NCBI GenBank assembly: GCA_963971225.1 | Contig: OZ020270.1 | Span: 25,171,123-25,235,122 of the forward strand | Direction: 5' to 3' | Length of the DNA stretch: 64,000 bases | DNA from: Melieria omissa | Lineage: Eukaryota > Arthropoda > Insecta > Diptera > Ulidiidae | Part shown: positions 51,341-61,110 of the stretch, piece by piece | How the letters are laid out: the number at the start of each line of letters is the position of its first letter | Numbering within the stretch: position 1 is the stretch's first letter | The notes under the pieces: generated by a model | The model's database searches: none | What the model was told of the DNA's origin: nothing | Seen by the model: the letters and a program-made list of their open reading frames with translations, nothing else | Translations under genes and position numbers: made by a program

Positions 51341-53290
51341 TTTTTCTTTTTTTTTTGACTTGAACAAACGCGCAAGGGATTACCCCAATTAATGCGAGGC
51401 ATTGCGTTGGTTCAGGAAGGATATAAAGGTTAGGAGATAGGGTTTTGACAGAAGTGGTTGTGGACTCTGGACTTGAACCCATCGAGATCATAAGTGCTGT
51501 GGAAAATATCCGCAGGGAGACCATTCCACAACCGCGCTGTACGGGCCAGAAACGAACCTTCAATGTAGTTCGTAGTGCGCTGCAACATCGTTTCAACGTG
51601 GAATGCATGGGCGACAGTGTTTAAACGGGTTGCCCGGGGGAAGCTGCTCATCTCCACTGAGCAATTACCGAAAAAGTATCGGTAAAATAACACCACACAT
51701 GCAACGTTTCGACGATGTTCTAAGGAGTCAATAGAGCTGGATGCCCTACTGTCTTCTATAAGTTTGATCGTACGCTTTTGCACCCGGCTCAGGAGCTCCA
51801 AATGGGTTTTGGAAGCCCCCGCCCAGAGTTGCGAGTTAAACTCCATTTTAGGTCGGATATAGGTAGTGTAAATAATGCGGAGATCAGACGGAGTGAAATA
51901 TTTTTTGCACCGCTTTAGGAAGCCGAGGCACTTGGCTGCTTCTTTCGACACGCTAAAAATATGATCGTTCCAACGAAGATCGTTCTTAATGGACATGCCC
52001 AGAACATCAAAAGCTGCCGATTGCGCAATACCCACACCACCTATAACCAGAGATGTGTTGGGATGAAGAGACGAGGTTGGGAAAACCGACCCTGTTCGCT
52101 TGACCCCACTTGGAGATTGTTTGTAGGTCGCTATTAAGTGTGTTATTCATACGGCGCCGTTCTCTCTCAATCTCCACAGAGCTTGGGTGCTTTGTGAAGG
52201 AGTATGAATGACGAATGATGCTGTCATCCGCAAACGAGTAGATGGGATTCTTCGTCGACGACAATAGGCCGTTGATTGCCTAGGAAAAGGGTTGGAGAAA
52301 GGACCGAACCCTGCGGCACTCCCGCGCTAAGGGAATGCTTTTCCGAGGCTATGCCGTCTACTACAACACGAATATCATAGAGGAAGCTCGTAATCCAACG
52401 AGACAAGGACACCTACCGACACCATAGGCAATCAATTTTGACACGAGTGCTTTATGCCACACCCGGTCAAAGGCCTTGAAAATATCCAATGCAACAACCT
52501 TGCTTTCACCGAGGTTTAGAATGCTGTGGCTCTATTTCTCGGTGAGGACCGCCATAAGGTCTCCCGTCGATCGCTGTTTCCGAAAGCCGTATTGGCGGTC
52601 ACTTAGCAGTCTATTGTGCTCCAGATACTTCACAAGGTTGAAGTTTACAATTCTTTCCATTGCTTTGGATAGCACCGAGCAGATTGCTATAGGTCGGTAG
52701 TTCGCAGGGTCAGTAGTCTTTCCTTTTTTAGGAACTGGTTGAACATTTGCCACCTTCCAATATGTCGGAAATACACCTGTGGTGTATGACATGTTGCCTT
52801 ATTTACATCGAGATTTGCAAGCACTCTTTTAACTACCTGTGACTGAAAATGAATTTCTAGCATAGAGCAAGATACGTTTTCGACTACGGGCAGTGATTGA
52901 CCGCTGGGGGGGCAGAGCGGAATTCTCTGCGAAAATTTGAGCGAACAAATTAGCTTTATCAACCGAGTGAGTGATGATTTGATCATTGTTAAGAAGAGTT
53001 AGGATTGAAGACGATGTTTCTGACGAAGTTCTGACTTCCACGCTGGCATTGAAGAACTTTTTTCCTTTGACAGAAACTTTTGGCGCCTTAGGATGGCATT
53101 GCATCGATTTCTAGCCTGTTGAAGTGGGCGAAAAATTGATTAAGTCCACTCCAGTTAGCTTTATTATACATCCACACTAGGCGCTTCGGGGCTAAGGGCG
53201 AAGTATTGCGGATAGAAGAGTATGAGAAAGACGCCAAAATGGTACAATGGTCCGAGTTTCCGCGTGCATTTCAACATCGTATTTTTCATG
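51341..53290 (-). pseudogene. Jockey-like LINE: reverse transcriptase and 3' end
   Basis: Minus strand from 53290: ARLVWMYNKANWSGLNQF-like linker and VEVRTSSETSSSILTLLNND. RT follows in several frames: FPTYWKVANVQPVPKKGKTT, DPANYRPIAICSVLSKAMER, DRQYGFRKQRSTGDLMAVLT, HSLSAGVPQGSVLSPTLFL, YSFADDS (active site), then VLGMSIKNDLRWNDHIFSVS to a stop at 51430. A poly(T) run at 51340-51357 is the poly(A) tail of this copy. About four frame breaks are present. The endonuclease half lies at 56380-56981 beyond a 3-kb insertion stack. Confidence 0.87.
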
Positions 53291-53515
53291 ATGTGAAGTG
53301 AGAAAAAGGCTGTATTCCTAAACGTCAGTTGCACTGCATAAGTACAAAGCAGTATGTTCCTAAGCGCAAATGAAAAAATTCTGCACGTTCACCCTGTTCC
53401 TAAACGCAGGCATCAAGTAATCGATGACCATCAGATGCGCAAACTGCTCATCACAAATTTTGTCGATGCTTTGGTTTGACACTGGAATTTTTTAGCAGCG
53501 ATTAAACGTTTTAGC

Positions 53516-54047
53516 CAGCGATAAAGCGATGTGAAACTGGGGAGTAAGCCGATTTTTGTGCGTTTTTTGCAATTCACGTACACAGTCCGTGTGTGCTGGC
53601 AGTGATCAGCTCTTCACTGTGTCTGCTCTTTTCCCGATATTAGGGATTAGGGATTCCTTTCAATTATTTGCTTTTTGAAGTATGTTCTCATTAATTTTCT
53701 GCAATAAATGCCAACACATGAACTTTTTTGGTTTCATTATGTAAATATTAATGAAAAATATACCAAAGAACACAAAGCTAAATGCATTGAATATGACGGG
53801 GTCAATTACTGTCCTTTTTATTTCGCTGTTCTTCATTTAGCGAATCTCTAACCATCAGATCAGATCAGGTATGCTTTTGGTGCTAAATGCTCTAGTTTGA
53901 CCGCAGGGTTGTTTTTTTGGATGCAGCTAATAAAATCTTAATTTAATTAAATTAAAAGCATACCCAAGGATTAATTTGGCGCTTTTGGGCAATAATATAT
54001 TTTTCTAGTCAATTTTATACAAATGTATTACGAAATGGCATTAAAAA
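53516..54047. mobile_element. truncated hAT relative of 33040-34190
   Basis: CAGCGATAAAGCGATGTGAA and the following sequence match 33040 onward. It lacks a block equivalent to about 33180-33560 and loses similarity after ATTACGAAATGGCA at 54047. The right end is missing. Confidence 0.85.
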
Positions 54048-54183
54048 TAGCTGGTTTTAGCTTTCGGCTCCTAAGCTTTGCAATGTATATTGCGTTGCTG
54101 TATATTGGCTCACTTGCCAAATCCGAAAATAATTTCAACATACAATTTATTACGGCTTCCATCTTCATTAGCATTGTTGCGCG

Positions 54184-55107
54184 CAGTGATGCCAACTATT
54201 TTCAAAAATCCCTACCGCACCTCAAGAAAATCCCTACTTTTCCCTACGCAAATATAAATTTTCCCTACAAGTTTCCCTACATATATTTTCAAACATCGAA
54301 ATGAAACAAAACATTTTTGCAAATTAATCTTATATTATAATTTACATTTATTAATTCATAAAAAACAATAAAAAATAACATAAGCACAAGTTGTGTTACA
54401 AAACACAAAAAAACGAAACATAAAATTTAAAGATTTGCTAGTGTTATACACATAGACATTGGTATAGATATAAAGCATATTAGCCAGAATTATTAAAATT
54501 CTTTTCATTTCTTATTGACAATGATCATATACATTTCTTCCGATATCTTATCTTTACTCGCTTCGTTTCCAAGCAAGATGAATCGGAAGAAGTGCTCATC
54601 TATAAGCAATTTGTAGTATTGAAAATTTATTTGAAATTTTAAAGGTAAACAATTTGAAACAACTTATGATTTTCTCTCTGTTGAGGACTTGATGGCCAAG
54701 AAATTACTCGATTTAAAAATGCGTTTGGGGTGGGCGCACCATACCTGCAAATGTTAAAGGATTTAAAAGAAAGAACCCTGCCCTGGTTTGCAGGTGGCAG
54801 GTTGTCAGCCTGCAAACCAGGGCAGGGTTCTGCTGATCGTGCTGAGAGTTGCCACCTCAAGCCCGCCGTGACAGGATATAACTTATGTCGCAACTGCCGT
54901 CGGGATCTCAGCCACTCTCCTTAATTCAGAATCTGATTAATAAATAAAATAACTTGAAAAATGTATACGAAAACGCAAAAAATTCAGATTTCTGAAACTC
55001 CATACATTTATGTAAATATTAATAATCTGTCCTCTTCTCCCTACATCGCAAATTTAAGACTGAATATCCCTACATGTAGCCTCTTTTCCCTTTGGTTGGC
55101 ATCACTG
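54184..55107. mobile_element. hAT element, duplication GTTGCGCG, with internal hairpin
   Basis: CAGTGATGCCAAC and the complement of CAGTGATGCCAACC, with perfect GTTGCGCG flanks (54176-54183, 55108-55115). Subterminal CCCTAC repeats relate it to the GTAGGGA family at 17419 and 47661. It contains a 22-bp-arm inverted repeat (54773-54794, 54809-54830). There is no transposase. Confidence 0.93.
54773..54830. repeat. perfect hairpin, 22-bp arms, 14-nt loop
   Basis: GAACCCTGCCCTGGTTTGCA... pairs without mismatch with ...TGCAAACCAGGGCAGGGTTC. It is GC-rich compared with the element around it. Confidence 0.9.
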
Positions 55108-55120
55108 GTTGCGCGTGATA

Positions 55121-55635
55121 AGCGGCCTCTAGACGGTCGCACATGTCCGCAATCATGTGCGGCGCGACGAGAAGAATGACCGTGTAAACGCAAGAAATTC
55201 GTGTCGTCGGACATGTGCGACGGTTTTCAAAATTTTTTGATTTCTCTGTCGGCGCGACGCACATGTGCGACCGTGTAAACGGCTGTGTGACACACATAGT
55301 GCATTTTTTCATTCGATCGGTGGACAGCGAGCAGTGAGGATGGCGTCGCAAACAAATTAAATATTGTGGAAGGATTTCTTTGAGGTGTATAGACACAATC
55401 CCGAATTGTGAGAAGTAAAAGGTGAAGATTATAAAAATAAAAATTAAAAGAAACGCAGCATAGAGGTGCTTTTATGCAAATTTAAAGAAATTGATGCGAA
55501 AGCGCATACCATGTTGCTTCGTTGGCAGCAGCGAGACAACTGAAGTGTGCGCACATGTGTGACCGTGTAAACGCTCATCGTACATTTCCCCCATCGCACA
55601 TGATTGCAAACATGTGCGACCGTCTAAAGGCCGCT
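55121..55635. mobile_element. MITE with ACGGTCGCACATGT ends
   Basis: AGCGGCCTCTAGACGGTCGC and the complement of AGCGGCCTTTAGACGGTCGC, inverted for about 43 bp. CACATGTGCGACCGTGTAAACG motifs repeat internally. ATA flanks both sides, so a 3-bp duplication is possible but not certain. The superfamily is unresolved; Harbinger-like is one option. Confidence 0.75.
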
Positions 55636-55770
55636 ATATAAATTCCTAAACAAAAAAGTGTTGCCAACCAAATTTATGCAAAGCATCGCAGTAGCATTCA
55701 AAACATGTTTCACTGCGGCAGTAGTGATGCATCACTGCTTTGCATAAGTACGTTTAGGATTACAGCCTAA

Positions 55771-55833
55771 AATTGCTTTTACGGTTTCTGGAATTGCTTT
55801 TACGCTTTCTGAAATTGTTTTTACACTTTCTGA
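55771..55833. repeat. three 21-bp tandem repeats
   Basis: AATTGCTTTTACGGTTTCTGG, with slight changes, repeats at 55771, 55792 and 55813. On the minus strand it would encode a SESVKAI-type heptad, probably fortuitous. Confidence 0.8.
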
Positions 55834-56375
55834 AAACGAACTTAAAAAAGGTGTAGTATACACACACAGCACTCCGCACGCATTGGCGACAGTTACTTCA
55901 ACGTAGGTTTTGTTGTTGTCTAGCGAATGAATTTGCTTCAAAACGTGTCGGCTGTTGATTGAGAAGCACGAGAACAAAATCGGTGCTTGTTTCTAATTTA
56001 TAATTTCGAAGCATGCAAAATGAACGCGAATTGCAATGAGAAATGGGAACATTATATTTTTTTCAGTTATAATTTTAAGGGTGAAGCGCAATACACATTA
56101 TGCTTTCAACTAATTCAGGGGCATTTTAAGACATGTCATACAGGTTGCGTTGCTGAAAAGATAGCGGAGGGTTTTAAATTTATTTTATTAATATTATTAA
56201 TTTATTAGAAGGATCATGAAAGAAGGATTATCATTGTTTTTTTTAAATAACATTACATAAAATGAAAATTGTTTTTCGGTGTACATATTGAGTTCCAATT
56301 TTTTGTTTGCATTTTTTTGGGCAACTTTACATGTATTGGTGTTTGCTCTTCCATAAGAAGATTTTTCGCACCCCT
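55834..56375. other. unassigned; hAT-like right end at 56376
   Basis: The sequence CGCACCCCTG before GTCTAGAG is the complement of a CAGGGGTGCG hAT-type terminus. The left partner was not found. The rest is AT-rich. Confidence 0.4.
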
Positions 56376-56379
56376 GGTC

Positions 56380-56981
56380 TAGAGTATTGAGAGCTTGCCC
56401 CGCAACGCAGGGAATATGCGTTGGTTTATGCACTATTTGAGTCAAGTTATTAGACTCGGCAAAGAGCTCGACAAATAAGCCTTGAGGAGTTGTGTGGCTG
56501 GAATGGCGTAGCCAATTGGAATTATGAATATTGAAATCACCAGCAACTACAATTTCACTATTCGGATACGATTCCAAAATATGAAAATTAGAATCAGAGA
56601 GAAGATCAAACTTGTTATAAGTAAAATCTCTCCCTGAACTCGGGCTTCTGTAAAGAAAGCAGATGTGCAGAATGTGCGACTGGATATTGAATTTAACCCA
56701 CATGGAGCAAAATTAGGCATCCGTCGTTATAGTTGCTGCTGGCACTGGTACGCAACATTACTGCACACATAAAGGGCAAGACCCCTGTGAGGAGAGAATA
56801 ATGGCAGTAAGTGGTAACTGGGGATGTAAAAATCTAGTGGATCTGCATTCTCACACACTTGGGTCTCACCTAGTGCCATTACATGGGGTTTATGGAGGTT
56901 AACGTACGCGTATACTGCGAAAAAGTTCGCCCTGAGCCCGCGCACGTTAAAGAAGGCTATGCGGAATTTGTCCAACACCAT
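56380..56981 (-). pseudogene. Jockey-like LINE: endonuclease domain
   Basis: The minus-strand start at 56981 reads MVLDKFRIAFFNVRGLRANF and HVMALGETQV (the catalytic Glu context of APE-type endonucleases), then PSYHLLPLFSPHRGLALYV, to a stop at 56727. The next frame has HICFLYRSPSSGRDF and EIVVAGDFNIHNSNWL, the GDFN motif. The frame is lost at about 56380, where a hAT-like end begins. The SDH motif of the domain reappears at about 53260 next to the RT part, so both halves come from one LINE. Confidence 0.85.
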
Positions 56982-57334
56982 GGACAGGGTGGGCTAAAGA
57001 TCAAGGAAAGTAGCTGGGAATACGATCTGACACACTAAGAAATTGATGATGCCTTGTGGTAAGTGTTATGCCTTTACCACAGAGCAGTAAATTTCTCAAT
57101 GTCAAACAGGATGTAGCGCCACTGAATACGGACGAAGTAGGGAGACAAGGAAAATTAACCACAACGCGAGCAGAGGTCATTGCGGCGGACAACGATATCG
57201 AGTTAACGGCATTCGATGTTTCTGTATTGCGTTTCGTATTAACACCTTCTACTCGGCGTGGACCACCGGTGGTCCACAGGCAAATTCATTTATCTGGCTT
57301 CGCGGTCCACTGGCGGTCCACGAATGTTTATATT
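56982..57334. other. LINE upstream region with palindrome
   Basis: Probably 5' sequence of the Jockey-like LINE, though no ORF1 zinc knuckles were found. It holds the perfect 20-bp palindrome GTGGACCACCGGTGGTCCAC at 57258-57277 and a GCGGTCCACTGGCGGTCCAC near-repeat at 57301. Confidence 0.5.
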
Positions 57335-57842
57335 TTATTTCAAAAACCATAATGCAAAGAGACAAAGTGAATGAATGCCTTGCTCCGTAAACCGCAGGTG
57401 CAAATAGCTTGCCAAACCATGAAGCGTTTTGAAAATTTGGTGAAGAGTATTTTCTGGATCCTCATTCTTTTTAGTGAAATATGCATTCCCAGGCAACTGC
57501 TTAAAGTTCAGTAAAGTAGTAGGTTTCATCATCGACCGACCGGCCAGGCACTGTCTGCTGTTTGCAGGTCCTTAATCCTTGACTTCGCTTATATCGCATC
57601 ACAGTTGATTGCGATGTGCCTGATGCAGCTGCAACATCTCGAGTCGACCTCGTAGGATTATTCCGATATGTGCTAACAACCCTTTTCAGCACATCTGGGT
57701 GACTGTGACCCTTTTTTCTGCCTGATCCTTCGGTTCTGTAGATGGAGTTTCCCGCGTTGTAGTTGTTTATAACATTATAGTCTAGGCTTCGTCTTATCAA
57801 ATGTCCAGTATTAATTTGCGGCAGCGTTCTTGTGGGTTGCAC
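57335..57842 (-). pseudogene. mariner/Tc1-like transposase, N-terminal half
   Basis: Minus strand: NINTGHLIRRSLDYNV-type lead, GSGRKKGHSHPDVLKRVVST, then NNPTRSTRDVAAASGTSQST, a helix-turn-helix as in insect IS630/mariner-like transposases. SVDDETYYFTEL stops at 57501. A shifted frame continues LKQLPGNAYFTKKNEDPENT and HGLASYLHLRFTEQGIHSL. DDETYY would hold the first catalytic Asp. No C-terminal half or terminal repeats were found. Confidence 0.72.
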
Positions 57843-58029
57843 ATGTTGCCTAAAGAAGATCTAAGATGCAATTGACTAATTTAGCAAGAAACTGGAATAC
57901 CAGGCTTCTAACTCTTGACATTTTCGTAGCTGGATGCGTAAAAATTCTTAAATTTTTCAGGTTCACCCCTTATATTACTTAAAAAGTAATAAACAATAGG
58001 AGTATTCACACCGAGTAATTATACTGTTA

Positions 58030-59700
58030 TGAAATTACCCTCACAACTTCCTGTGAAACTATCCTCACAACTTCCCTGGGAAACTACCCTTACAACTTCC
58101 CTGTGAAACCACCACAAAATCATGCCTGTAAACCGCGTGAATTAACTCATCTCCAACAGCAGATTCAGAACGGCATCCAACACCAGTTCTCCAGTTCTCT
58201 CTTCTTCACAGAGTTCATGAATAGCCAACTTTCGAGCCTGATGCGTCCACAGCGTTCACCGTTGCAGCGTAAATTCCAGGAGTTGCGGGAGGAATTTAGA
58301 GGTCCGTGTGGCTGGAATAGAACATGTTGTGAGTCGCTTAACGGCTGAAGCTACCCATATTTGCGGCGTCTACGTCCAATAACAGCGTTCCGGTCAATGC
58401 GTCGTCGGTGGCGATCGATCCGGTTTTGCTCAGCCAATTTTCACAAGCACAAGTGGCACGGCCATTGCAGACTTCAGGAAGGTACATCCTAATATTACGG
58501 CTAACAGTTGCGCCGCTACACACGTCCCAACCACGGCGCCGCTGGCATTTTCGGGCCCTCAACTGAGCTCAACACGCATCGCCCAACAGCAGGGCACTGA
58601 CGTACATTCGCAGCCACGAACACAAGATGCACTTGGTGATCGCGGCGTTGTGTCCGAAGGGCACCAACCGTTTATGAATCAACTCAAAAACGCTCTTCAT
58701 ATTTCACCACTGGCAGCTCCACCGGCCGTGTGGCCACCACCGACATCGCGTCGGCCATTTTGTCAGTACCATATCTCGCCATGCGATGGAAAACATCATG
58801 GCCCGATTACGAATGTCTTGTTGAGCACACCGCTCATTCTTATGGTTGCACTTTAGCAGAAAAGGTTATGGCGGTTATTGCTAATCTACGCGGGGACGCG
58901 TCAAGGTTGATTAGCATCTTGCCTTTATCACCACCTCAGACCTGGGAACAATTAAGACAACTTCTCCAAGAGAGGTTCACTGTGCCTGCTCAGGTAAGCT
59001 ACCATGAGTTTAAACGGCGCACTTAAGGTCCCAAAGAAAGCTTAACTGAGTACGCGACTGTCTTGGAGGTGCTGACATTGGCCGCATTTCCTTCAGCACC
59101 GCCTCCTTTTGTAGCGGAAATTCTGAAGAACCAGTTCATCGATGGCCTTCCTGATTCAGAGCTGATGAGGTTAGTGGTTGCCGGCCAGCCCCATTCGATC
59201 CAAGCCGCTCTGACAGCTGCCCAAGACATTTTCGCCTGAATGGAGCATAAGGTTCAAGCCCTATGTACACCATTGGCGAGCCTGATGTGCAGCCGCGGAA
59301 TGAGCAACGCCGCCGCCGCGCCAGCATTTTTGACAATCGGCAGGAAAACAAGGAATTGTCGGCTTTGGGGAGCGAAAGTCGACGAAATCTGAATTAGCCG
59401 CTCCCGCCTAATCTGTCAAAATACCCGCCTTTCCCCCGTCATCTACCGAAGCCAACAATTCCCTCTCAACAGCAAGCAACCAACACCCATCGTCACACTG
59501 CACAGGTGCTGTTCGGAACCACGGCCTTTCCGTGCGCGCCATACTCCAGGTCTCGCCTACCGATTTCATCGTTGATACTGGAGCGGCAGTATCCCTTATT
59601 CCGACTCACATGATCCCGCGCGAAAACTTCATTCTATCACGGTGTCATTGTTTACTTGCGGCCGGAGGGGGAGAATTCTTTGCTACGGGATCTGGGCCAA
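58030..59700 (+). pseudogene. gypsy-type gag and protease relic
   Basis: A leader with three CTCACAACTTCCCTGTGAAA-type repeats (58035-58110) and Pro/Ala-rich frames precede a Gag core. That core reads MRWKTSWPDYECLVEHTAHS, then LAEKVMAVIANLRGDASRLI, TWEQLRQLLQERFTVPAQV and, after a stop at 59024, SLTEYATVLEVL and IDGLPDSELMRLVVAG. A protease follows near 59560: TDFIVDTGAAVSLIPTHMI with an intact DTGA site. It is cut at 59704 by the LTR. Several stops are present. The family differs from that at 61111. Confidence 0.75.
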
Positions 59701-59704
59701 CATA

Positions 59705-60024
59705 GTGAAACGAAGAGGCACTCTGTGCTGTACATGAACGCTTTTCCAAGCATACTTTTAGGCATGCACTTTGGAGTACGGTGAACTTGCTATAATGCCG
59801 ATATGGCAGGGATGGTTCGCGAAAGGTGATGCTAGTGCCAGAACAATCGAGATAGAAAGTACAACTGGAATGTGCAAGAAACTTCGGCGCGATAAGAAAA
59901 CTAGTATAAAAGCAGCAGTGGCAGCGCAAGGGGTCGAGTCTGTGTTGAGCACGCAAAGGGGAAACATGCAATAGTAGAAGTGTAAAGTGGAACAAGTGTA
60001 AATCTGTAAATAAAGTGATTGTTA
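59705..60024 (+). repeat. truncated LTR of the tRNA-Leu family
   Basis: TGAAACGAAGAGGCACTCTG... through AGTATAAAAGCAGCAGTGGC to GTAAATAAAGTGATTGTTA. The last 80 bp present in the LTRs at 27332 and 44473 are missing. It lies directly against the gypsy relic on its left. Confidence 0.83.
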
Positions 60025-60044
60025 CAGTCAAACCTAAATTGGAG

Positions 60045-60324
60045 CGTTAATATCAGACTACCTCGTTGACTGAGAAGAAAATGGAAAAAAGTGAATTTCG
60101 TGTGCACGGGTGCACACATGTGCAGTTTCCATGGCAAAAATCCATGAATTGGGCTACGAGTTGCTCCCTCATCCCGCCTATTCACCCGATCTAGCCCCAA
60201 GTGACTATTTCTTGTTCCCAAACTTGAAGAAATGGCTCGGCGGAAAGAGATTTGCTTAATGAGCACACGAAATTCACTTTTTTTTCATTTTCTTCTCAGT
60301 CAACGTGGTAGTCTGATATTAACG
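60045..60324. mobile_element. mariner-derived hairpin element with inverted 60-bp ends
   Basis: Positions 60045-60104 and 60264-60324 are inverted copies, differing by about two changes. Each contains the terminal repeat, 5' leader and the ATGGAAAAAAGTGAATTTCG start of a mariner transposase. TA lies inside the CGTTAA...TTAACG borders. Between the arms only KIHELGYELLPHP..YSPDLAPSDYFLF, GGKRFA and a stop remain, the C-terminal block. It is a 280-bp deletion derivative whose 3' end was replaced by an inverted 5' end. Confidence 0.85.
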
Positions 60325-61110
60325 GCTGTCAAAAACAAACTAAATGTCGCAGCTTGTTCAATTTTTGACAAGAGTCAACTGACAGATGACTGTTGACGGG
60401 AGCAGTATTGCCATTTCAATTAAGAGGCGGGAAATTCAAAAAGTCACGGACTTATTGACCCACCCTCGTAGTTGCTGAATGTCTTATACATTTTTTTTGC
60501 CCATTCAAAAATAAAAATTTAATGTAAATTTCTATGGAAGAGCTTTTGATAATTTTTTATTTATTATCTTTTTCTCAATTGTTTTTGTTTTAAAGTTTTG
60601 TTTAAGTTACTTATCCTAAAATACATTCTACATTAAAATAAAGTTGTTTTACTTCTTCAGCAAGCTGAACAGAATTAGGAAAAGAACATACAAATTCGCA
60701 TTGGTAACACATCAAATTTTCAATTTCAATTTATTTCATTCTTTCATTTGTATTCATTCCACAATATATTTTATTGCATATCAGGCGGGTGTCATGGGCT
60801 ATACTTCGCGTATATGTATATTACAATGTTACCCAAATCTGTACACAAAAGTATAGTTGTACAAGCAATATCAACACTAATACTAGGTTCTTTATTCTAC
60901 AAAAAAAGCAACCGTTCACAAATAAGAGGGTGAAGAGAGACATTGAAAGCTTGCGCTCCCAGCCTGGCGTACCTTGTTAATATACCTTGCTTAAGACAAG
61001 AAAATAAAGCACTAGATTTTTGACTCGCAAAAGAGCAGCACGCGTTTTTAATTTTCGCAACAATACTAATACCGAGTTGAACTGTACATGTAGCAGTTTT
61101 TTGTTATTAT
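60325..61110. other. unassigned AT-rich spacer
   Basis: No coding motif. CTTGCTTAAGACAAGAAAATAAAGC at about 60988 resembles an LTR poly(A) region but is isolated. Confidence 0.4.

Larger units (their letters stand above)
53308..55767. mobile_element. DNA transposon with TTCCTAAACG ends, filled with other elements
   Basis: GGCTGTATTCCTAAACGT (53308) is matched in inverse by ACGTTTAGGATTACAGCC (55750-55767). ACTTATGCAAAGCAGT is shared next to both. TTCCTAAGCG/TTCCTAAACG motifs recur in the left part. The target duplication is unclear because A-runs lie on both sides. Nested inside are a truncated hAT (53516), a complete hAT (54184) and a MITE (55121). Confidence 0.5.

Noticed and set aside
54023..54304. 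Hydrophobic 93-aa protein with possible membrane segments
   Set aside because: It starts in hAT debris, crosses into another hAT end, and the hydrophobicity follows from T-rich DNA.
55732..55977. Heptad-repeat protein (SESVKAI units)
   Set aside because: The repeat comes from a 21-bp tandem DNA repeat of three units; there is no start context and no similarity.
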